Origin: Soonwooa buanensis
GTDB lineage: Bacteria > Bacteroidota > Bacteroidia > Flavobacteriales > Weeksellaceae
Direction: 5' to 3'
DNA: 64,000 nucleotides
Assembly: GCF_900167905.1 (NCBI RefSeq)
Contig: NZ_FUYZ01000005.1
Span: forward strand, 180,072 to 244,071
Positions within the stretch are counted from its first letter, which is position 1, and the number at the start of each line of letters is the position of its first letter. The position numbers and the translations under genes are program-made. Positions 59,014 through 64,000 of this stretch are shown here, piece by piece. The notes under the pieces are model-generated. The model saw only the letters and a program-made list of their open reading frames with translations, had not been told where the DNA came from and did no database searches.

Positions 59014-59051
59014 TTCTAAGAAAAAGCCATGTTGTCAGATAATTTTAGAAA

Positions 59052-59067
59052 AAGTTGACAAATATGT
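59052..59067. promoter_or_regulatory. Palindrome TTGACA-AATA-TGTCAA, possible operator
   Basis: A perfect 6-bp inverted repeat with a 4-nt spacer lies 39 nt before a small plus-strand ORF that ends ahead of an unassigned terminator. It could be a repressor site; TATAAC follows but the spacing is not a normal promoter. Confidence 0.3.
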
Positions 59068-59105
59068 CAAATTTCTATAACTTATTAGTATGATAGTTGT
59101 TAACG

Positions 59106-59186
59106 ATGGCAGATTTTCTTAGTTGGTACAAATATGGTGAATATCTTATCGAACAAAAGCTAACTCATCAAAAATTTATTGGGTAG
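59106..59186 (+). CDS. Possible 26-residue small protein
   Basis: ATG to TAG encodes MADFLSWYKYGEYLIEQKL and then THQKFIG. The aromatic, amphipathic composition looks protein-like. The ORF ends 37 nt before a strong plus-strand terminator that has no other gene to serve. There is no recognised family and no clear ribosome binding site, so this is tentative; the transcript may instead be a small RNA. Confidence 0.25.
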   Translation: MADFLSWYKYGEYLIEQKLTHQKFIG

Positions 59187-59222
59187 TAAAAAGTAGTAGT
59201 TTTTTTTCATAGTTTATTTTTT

Positions 59223-59258
59223 CTTCAGGCGACATCGTAGGTGTCGCCTGAAGTTTTT
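59223..59258 (+). terminator. Plus-strand terminator without an assigned gene
   Basis: Perfect 12-bp stem CTTCAGGCGACA/TGTCGCCTGAAG, 7-nt loop, then T6. The T tract is only on the plus strand, although the annotated gene that ends here (tsaC) is on the minus strand. Confidence 0.75.
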
Positions 59259-59271
59259 TAATTAAAAAAAA

Positions 59272-59826
59272 TTACTCTCTCAAGACTTTAATCTGTCCAT
59301 TTTTCCAAACTTTAATAACTGAAGAACCAGAATATTTAGAAATTTTTTCGTGGTTTTCTTCTACGGCATAATCTACCGCATCTATTATTTCTTGAGAAAT
59401 ATCTGAGAATTTAAGAGGACTTTTGTCTCCACTTAGATTTGCTGAAGTTGAAACGATTGGTTTGTTAAGTTTAGAAATTAGTTTTTTACAAAAATCATCT
59501 TTTACCAAACGTATGCCGATGGATCCATCTTCGGCTAAAGCTTCTTTTGGAAGACCTTTTGCCGATTCGTAGACAATGGTAACTGGTTTTTCGGAGAGGT
59601 CGATAATCTCCCAAGCCATCTCCGGAACATCGACTAAATCTTGAAGTCGTTTTTCGTTTTCCACCAAAATAATCATGGATTTATTCGCGTCGCGATGTTT
59701 GATGTCGAATACTTTTTTTATCGCTTCAGGATTAGTTGCGTCACATCCAATGCCCCAAATTGTGTCCGTTGGATAAAGAATTGTGCCACCGTTTTGTAAA
59801 GATTCTATTGCTTTTTCTATGCTCAT
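59272..59826 (-). CDS. tsaC: L-threonylcarbamoyladenylate synthase
   Basis: This YrdC-domain enzyme makes threonylcarbamoyl-AMP from threonine, bicarbonate and ATP for the t6A37 modification of tRNAs reading ANN codons. Its 184 residues form a single YrdC domain without the extra Sua5 domain. LYPTDTIWGIGCDATN is at 17-32, KHRDANKSMI follows, and STSANLSGDKSP is the nucleotide-binding segment. It is cytosolic. The 282-bp gap to the TonB receptor gene is AT-rich and shows no gene. Confidence 0.93.
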   Translation of the reverse strand: MSIEKAIESLQNGGTILYPTDTIWGIGCDATNPEAIKKVFDIKHRDANKSMIILVENEKRLQDLVDVPEMAWEIIDLSEKPVTIVYESAKGLPKEALAEDGSIGIRLVKDDFCKKLISKLNKPIVSTSANLSGDKSPLKFSDISQEIIDAVDYAVEENHEKISKYSGSSVIKVWKNGQIKVLRE

Positions 59827-60108
59827 GATTTAAAATGAATTAATCTGGAATGTTACAAAAGCTTAAAATTATAAACTGTTGAATAATAGGCTTTTTAATA
59901 AAACTGTATTTTCCAAAATTGGTTTTCGATACTGCAAATTTAACTATAAATGAACGGAAGTTTATGTAAAATTCAGATGTTAAAATTAATTTAACATAAA
60001 GTGTAATTTCTTAATATTTTTTTAAAATTTAATTAAATCTTTCAATACGAATTCTCCTACTATACTTCAGTTCCTTTGTCAGCGAAGAAAAAAAGTAAGT
60101 AAGTAAAA

Positions 60109-62553
60109 ATGAAAATCAACAAACTAAGCATCGGCGTATTATTCTTATTAGGAAGTACCACAATGCTATTAGCTCAACAAAAAAACGACACTGTTAAATC
60201 TACAAAAAATATCGAAGGTGTCATCATCCAAGGTAGCACCAAAAAAGGTAAAGAGTCTAACCTTATCAATTTACAAAGAAAATCTGTTGAAGTTATAGAA
60301 CGAGTTGGTTCTGTACAATTAGAAAAACAAGGTGTTGGCGACGTGGCAACAGCAGTTACCAAAGCAACAGGAACGCAAAAGCAAGAAGGAAGCGGACAGA
60401 TCTTTGTTCGTGGATTAGGAGATCGCTATAATGGTACAACTCTTAATGGTCTTGAAATTCCTTCGGATAATCCAGAATTCAAGAATATTAATTTAGAGAT
60501 TTTCAAGACTTCGATGATCGAGTATCTTTCTTTGGATAAAGTATATAATCCTAGATTTTCTGGTGATTTTGGTGGTGCTAATATTGATATCGTTTCTAAA
60601 ACGCATGTAGGAAAACCATATTTCAAAGTTGGTTTGGGAAGTTCTATCAATCTTCAGACTTATGATAAGGCTAATTTTAAGATGCAAGATGGTGGACCAG
60701 GTTTTTTTGGTTTTAATGAGGCAACTTATAGAACAGGAAGTCCTTACGATAAATATCCTTTCACAACGAAATGGAATTTTAAAAACGCTCAGAATCCTTT
60801 TAATACCAGTATGGATTTTGAAGGTGGTGCAAGACTAGGGAAGTTTATGTTGTTTGGTTATGCAGGGTTTGATAATTCTTACGAGTATAGCATCGGAAAA
60901 GAAGGTTTCTACTTTGCAAACGGTGATGCTAACAAAGATTATAACGTTGAGAAGTCAGATTATAAAACAAACACAACAGCGTTATTGAATGTTGACTATA
61001 AAATTAACTCGAATAATAAATTAAAATTTACGACTAACTACATACATTCATCTCAGCAAGAAGCAAAAATCTACAATGGTTATGCTTATGACGTTGATAG
61101 AAATGTAATTATTAACAGAGGTGATAACAAGTTAACCGACACTTGGATTAATCAACTTTTCGGAAATCACAACATCAATGATAGTTGGACTTTAGATTGG
61201 GCTTTAGCATTTAACCTGATGAATAGCAAAAGACCAGATCGTATGCAGAATACTATTAATGCAGAGACTAACGAATTCTTGGCAAGTAGTGCAATTAGTA
61301 ATCATAGATATTTTGATGAGTTAAAAGATAAAACCTATCTAGGACATCTTTATTTAACTAAAAAGTTTAACCAAAATTATAAATTAGTTGTTGGTTATGA
61401 TGGGTCATACAAGGATAGACAGTTTAACCAAACAACTTTGGGGATGAACTTCACAACCTCAGTACCTGTTAATTATCAAGATATTGATGCTTTCATTAAT
61501 GCTTATAATAATAGTTTATTTATTTATAATATTCAAAAAAGTAATTATTCTATCAAAAGAAATATCCAGTCTGGTTTTGCAAACTTCGATATGAATCTTT
61601 CAGATAAATTTACTTTGCAAATCGGTGGAAGATTCGACTATATTGATTTTGATATGGCTTGGAAAGACATCTTAGATGACAGTACAAGAAAAAAACAATA
61701 CAACAAGTTTTTGCCAGCACTTAACGCTAAATATAGCATAAATGATAGACAAAACTTGAGATTGTCTGCCTCTAAAACCTATACATTACCTCAGCCAAAA
61801 GAGTTGATCCCAATTGCTTATTATGATGTAACTGCTAACGTATATGGTAATCCATATTTGTATCCTTCAGATAATTATAATGCTGATCTTAAATGGGAGT
61901 TTTTCCCGAAAACTGGAGAGATAATCTCTTTGACAGCTTTTGGTAAATACATCCAAAACCCAATTGGTAGAAGTACATATTCTTCTGCTTCTCCAAGTGA
62001 TATGACGTTTTTCAATATTGCAAATTGGGGTTATATCTATGGTGCTGAAGCAGAAATTAGAAAAGATATCTTTAGTTGGGACAAATCAAAAATTTATGCT
62101 TTTGTGAACGGAACATTTATGCAGTCGAAACAAGAGCTAAAAAATGAAACCGAACTAGCTAAAGAAAACAACGGAAAAACTGCACAGTTCAGCAAATTAG
62201 AAAATGACGTGCAAGGTGTTGCAAAATTCTTAGCTAATGCTAATGTTGGATATAATTATAAGTGGGGCGGCGATAATACTGTTGATCTAGTTGTTTCTTA
62301 CTCTCGCGTAGGTAAAAATCTTTACTCTATTGGTACTAACAAAGTTGGTGACTTCTATGAGCTTGCAAAAGATATCTTAGATGTTAATATCAACTTTTCA
62401 CTAAAACAAATAGGTATTGGAATTAGCGGCAAAAATCTACTAAATCCGCATTCTAAAATTGAACAGATTAATGATGCTGGTACTTTCATCCATAAAGACT
62501 ATACAAGAGGTCGTCAAGTTGGCCTTAGTTTAACATACAAATTTTCAAAATAA
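60109..62553 (+). CDS. TonB-dependent outer membrane receptor
   Basis: This 814-residue receptor has a signal peptide (to about LLAQ), no carboxypeptidase-like N-terminal module, and a plug domain. The plug runs from GVIIQGSTKKGKES through SGQIFVRGLGDRYNGTTLNG to FGGANIDIVSK. A 22-strand-type barrel follows, ending in the C-terminal strand GLSLTYKFSK with aromatic penultimate residues. It imports a substrate by TonB energy; the ligand is unknown. It is followed 30 bp later by a lipoprotein gene, which probably encodes its surface partner. It is not SusC, lacking that family's N-terminal extension, and no SusD follows. Confidence 0.93.
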   Translation: MKINKLSIGVLFLLGSTTMLLAQQKNDTVKSTKNIEGVIIQGSTKKGKESNLINLQRKSVEVIERVGSVQLEKQGVGDVATAVTKATGTQKQEGSGQIFVRGLGDRYNGTTLNGLEIPSDNPEFKNINLEIFKTSMIEYLSLDKVYNPRFSGDFGGANIDIVSKTHVGKPYFKVGLGSSINLQTYDKANFKMQDGGPGFFGFNEATYRTGSPYDKYPFTTKWNFKNAQNPFNTSMDFEGGARLGKFMLFGYAGFDNSYEYSIGKEGFYFANGDANKDYNVEKSDYKTNTTALLNVDYKINSNNKLKFTTNYIHSSQQEAKIYNGYAYDVDRNVIINRGDNKLTDTWINQLFGNHNINDSWTLDWALAFNLMNSKRPDRMQNTINAETNEFLASSAISNHRYFDELKDKTYLGHLYLTKKFNQNYKLVVGYDGSYKDRQFNQTTLGMNFTTSVPVNYQDIDAFINAYNNSLFIYNIQKSNYSIKRNIQSGFANFDMNLSDKFTLQIGGRFDYIDFDMAWKDILDDSTRKKQYNKFLPALNAKYSINDRQNLRLSASKTYTLPQPKELIPIAYYDVTANVYGNPYLYPSDNYNADLKWEFFPKTGEIISLTAFGKYIQNPIGRSTYSSASPSDMTFFNIANWGYIYGAEAEIRKDIFSWDKSKIYAFVNGTFMQSKQELKNETELAKENNGKTAQFSKLENDVQGVAKFLANANVGYNYKWGGDNTVDLVVSYSRVGKNLYSIGTNKVGDFYELAKDILDVNINFSLKQIGIGISGKNLLNPHSKIEQINDAGTFIHKDYTRGRQVGLSLTYKFSK

Positions 62554-62583
62554 TTAAAAGTAAATATTTAAAATCTAAGTAAA

Positions 62584-63804
62584 ATGAAAAAAACATTTTT
62601 AAAAGCTATTCTTGGTTTATCATTAGTAGCGTCTACAACAGCAGTAGTGGTATCTTGTAATGATAAGAACAATGATGATCCAGTAGTAATTGATAACTCT
62701 GGTATCGATGCAAATAACTTTAAAGGTGATATTACAAAAAATGTAACATTAGATCCAGCTAAAGTATATACCATTACAGGTAAAGTTGCAGTTAAAGCGG
62801 GAGCTTCTCTTACAATCCCAGAAGGTACACAGATTAAAGTAGCTGAAGGAGCTAATTATCTAATCGTAGAAAGAGGTGCTAAAATTTTCATCAATGGTTC
62901 TGCTGCTAAGCCAGTTGTATTCGAAGGTACAGCACATAAGCAAGGACATTGGGGAGGTATCGTAGTTTTAGGTAATGCACCATCTAACAGAAGTGCTGCT
63001 GGAACTTCAACTTCAGAATTAGGAGATTTAACATACGGAGGAACAGATAAAGCTGATAACTCAGGTGTTATTAAGTATGTAGTTATTAAAGACTCAGGTT
63101 ATAAATACAACCCAGAAAAAGAATTTAACGGTCTTTCATTATTTGGTGTTGGTAGCGGAACAACAGTTTCTTACGTATATATAACTAATGGTGCTGATGA
63201 TGGTGTAGAGATGTTTGGTGGTAACGTTAATGTTGATCACATTGTAGTAACAGGAGTTGGAGATGATTCTTTTGACTGGACAGAAAGCTGGAGTGGTACT
63301 GTAGATTATCTTTATGCTGCAAGAATGAAAGCATTTATGGGTGCAGTTGAGCCAGGTAACAGAGGTATCGAAGCAGATAGTCAAGATACCGATCCTAACA
63401 CAACCAATGGTGCTAATGGTGGGGTATCTAACCCTACAGTTAAGAATGCTACTTTCATCGGAAATACTGCAGGTGCAGAATCTCAAGGTTTGAAGATCAG
63501 AGCTGGTTCTCAAGGTAATTTTGATAATATCGTTATTGCAAACTTCCAAACAGGTTTAGATTTCGAAACGGATAGAACTTATGCTTGGTTCAATAGCGGT
63601 ACAAAAATTAACAATGTACGTTTTGTAAACGTTGGTACAGAATGGAAAGCGAAAGCAACAACAGCTAACCCAAATCCAGATTTATCTAAAGCTTTCACAA
63701 AGAATGCTGATGCTAAAGGTGCTGGTAACGGTACTGCATTGCCAGATTGGGCAAAAGGATGGACTGGACTTACTAGCTTTGACGTAGCTGATGCTGGTAA
63801 CTAA
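62584..63804 (+). CDS. Beta-helix surface lipoprotein paired with the TonB receptor
   Basis: This 406-residue protein has a lipoprotein signal (VVSC, Cys25) followed by NDKNNDD, an acidic stretch like the surface lipoprotein export signal. The body (YTITGKVAVKAGASLTIPEG, LIVERGAKIFINGSA, HWGGIVVLGNAP) has the period and Gly/Val pattern of a right-handed parallel beta-helix, as in polysaccharide-binding proteins. It is not a SusD homologue, but its position suggests a similar job: capturing the ligand for the receptor. Function unproven. A strong terminator closes the pair. Confidence 0.85.
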   Translation: MKKTFLKAILGLSLVASTTAVVVSCNDKNNDDPVVIDNSGIDANNFKGDITKNVTLDPAKVYTITGKVAVKAGASLTIPEGTQIKVAEGANYLIVERGAKIFINGSAAKPVVFEGTAHKQGHWGGIVVLGNAPSNRSAAGTSTSELGDLTYGGTDKADNSGVIKYVVIKDSGYKYNPEKEFNGLSLFGVGSGTTVSYVYITNGADDGVEMFGGNVNVDHIVVTGVGDDSFDWTESWSGTVDYLYAARMKAFMGAVEPGNRGIEADSQDTDPNTTNGANGGVSNPTVKNATFIGNTAGAESQGLKIRAGSQGNFDNIVIANFQTGLDFETDRTYAWFNSGTKINNVRFVNVGTEWKAKATTANPNPDLSKAFTKNADAKGAGNGTALPDWAKGWTGLTSFDVADAGN

Positions 63805-63862
63805 TCCAACGTATTTAGAAATTAAACACAAAAGCTTTTTTTTCTTCATATTACTTTAAAAT

Positions 63863-63904
63863 AAATCCCGAATCATTTATTTGATTCGGGATTTTATTTT
63901 TTTT
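63863..63904 (+). terminator. Terminator of the TonB receptor/lipoprotein unit
   Basis: Perfect 13-bp stem AAATCCCGAATCA/TGATTCGGGATTT with a 6-nt loop and a long T-rich tail. Confidence 0.88.
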
Positions 63905-64000
63905 TGGCAATGTGGTCAAAAATAGTTGGTGTTTTTTCACAAAATATTTTGTAATATACTGAGATTGATTGGAAGAGGAAATGAGCTCTGCTGAGGAGCA

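Noticed and set aside
59052..59076. E. coli-style promoter TTGACA...TATAAC
   Set aside because: The spacer is 15 nt and Bacteroidota do not use this consensus; the TTGACA is better explained as half of a palindrome.
63981..64000. ATG after a purine-rich stretch (GGAAGAGGAA) at the right edge, possible gene start
   Set aside because: Only six codons are visible and Bacteroidota rarely use such ribosome binding sites; not enough sequence to call a gene or RNA.

Overview
This is a low-GC chromosomal segment from a member of the Bacteroidota, most likely the Flavobacteriia, family Weeksellaceae (the Chryseobacterium / Epilithonimonas / Elizabethkingia group). The signs are several proteins with type IX secretion (T9SS) C-terminal sorting domains, lipoproteins with acidic residues just after the lipobox Cys, -7 boxes of the form TAnnTTTG instead of E. 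coli-type promoters, a fused lpxC-fabZ gene, and relatives of Elizabethkingia glycosidases. I see no prophage, insertion sequence, CRISPR array or rRNA operon.

Layout. 1-9 kb: two tandem long-chain acyl-CoA synthetases (the first cut by the window edge), an acyl-CoA dehydrogenase, small envelope proteins, a DUF2891 protein and a large secreted metallopeptidase. 9-19 kb: a secreted choice-of-anchor J protein, ychF, a DUF721 protein, a Gcr-type membrane protein usually named recombinase, mtgA, prfC, an acidic surface lipoprotein, pruA and a second choice-of-anchor J protein. 19-26 kb: dacB, a family 6 DNA glycosylase, then a tight minus-strand operon (GH109 glycosidase, nucleotidyltransferase, NahK-like sugar kinase), ssb and an acyl-CoA thioesterase. 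26-36 kb: hisS, a DUF1835 protein, a 35-codon ORF, a secreted subtilisin-like protease, a DegT aminotransferase, galE, a secreted PNGase F-like protein, idi and a lipoprotein amidase. 36-39 kb: four tRNA genes (Ser-GCU, Pro-UGG, Arg-UCU, Pro-UGG) and cydAB. 39-46 kb: gyrB, a DUF3298 lipoprotein, a diacylglycerol kinase-family protein, an S41 peptidase and an HD phosphohydrolase. 46-53 kb: the lipid A cluster lpxD, lpxC-fabZ, lpxA, efp, a second lpxD-like gene, then sucD and a beta-barrel protein. 53-64 kb: an M1 peptidase, a DUF2306 protein, thyA, cca, tsaC, and a TonB-dependent receptor with a downstream beta-helix lipoprotein.

How the genes work together. Most of the window is housekeeping. 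The accessory theme is breakdown of glycoproteins and proteins outside the cell: a PNGase F-like amidase, three secreted peptidases (reprolysin-like, S8, M1), adhesin-like secreted proteins, and an operon that could release an N-acetylhexosamine (GH109), phosphorylate it at C1 (NahK-like) and charge it to a nucleotide sugar. That salvage operon is the best candidate for a little-described system here. Two GC-rich intergenic elements sharing an identical 32-base core, and an intergenic region near 59 kb with an ownerless plus-strand terminator, are the best non-coding leads.
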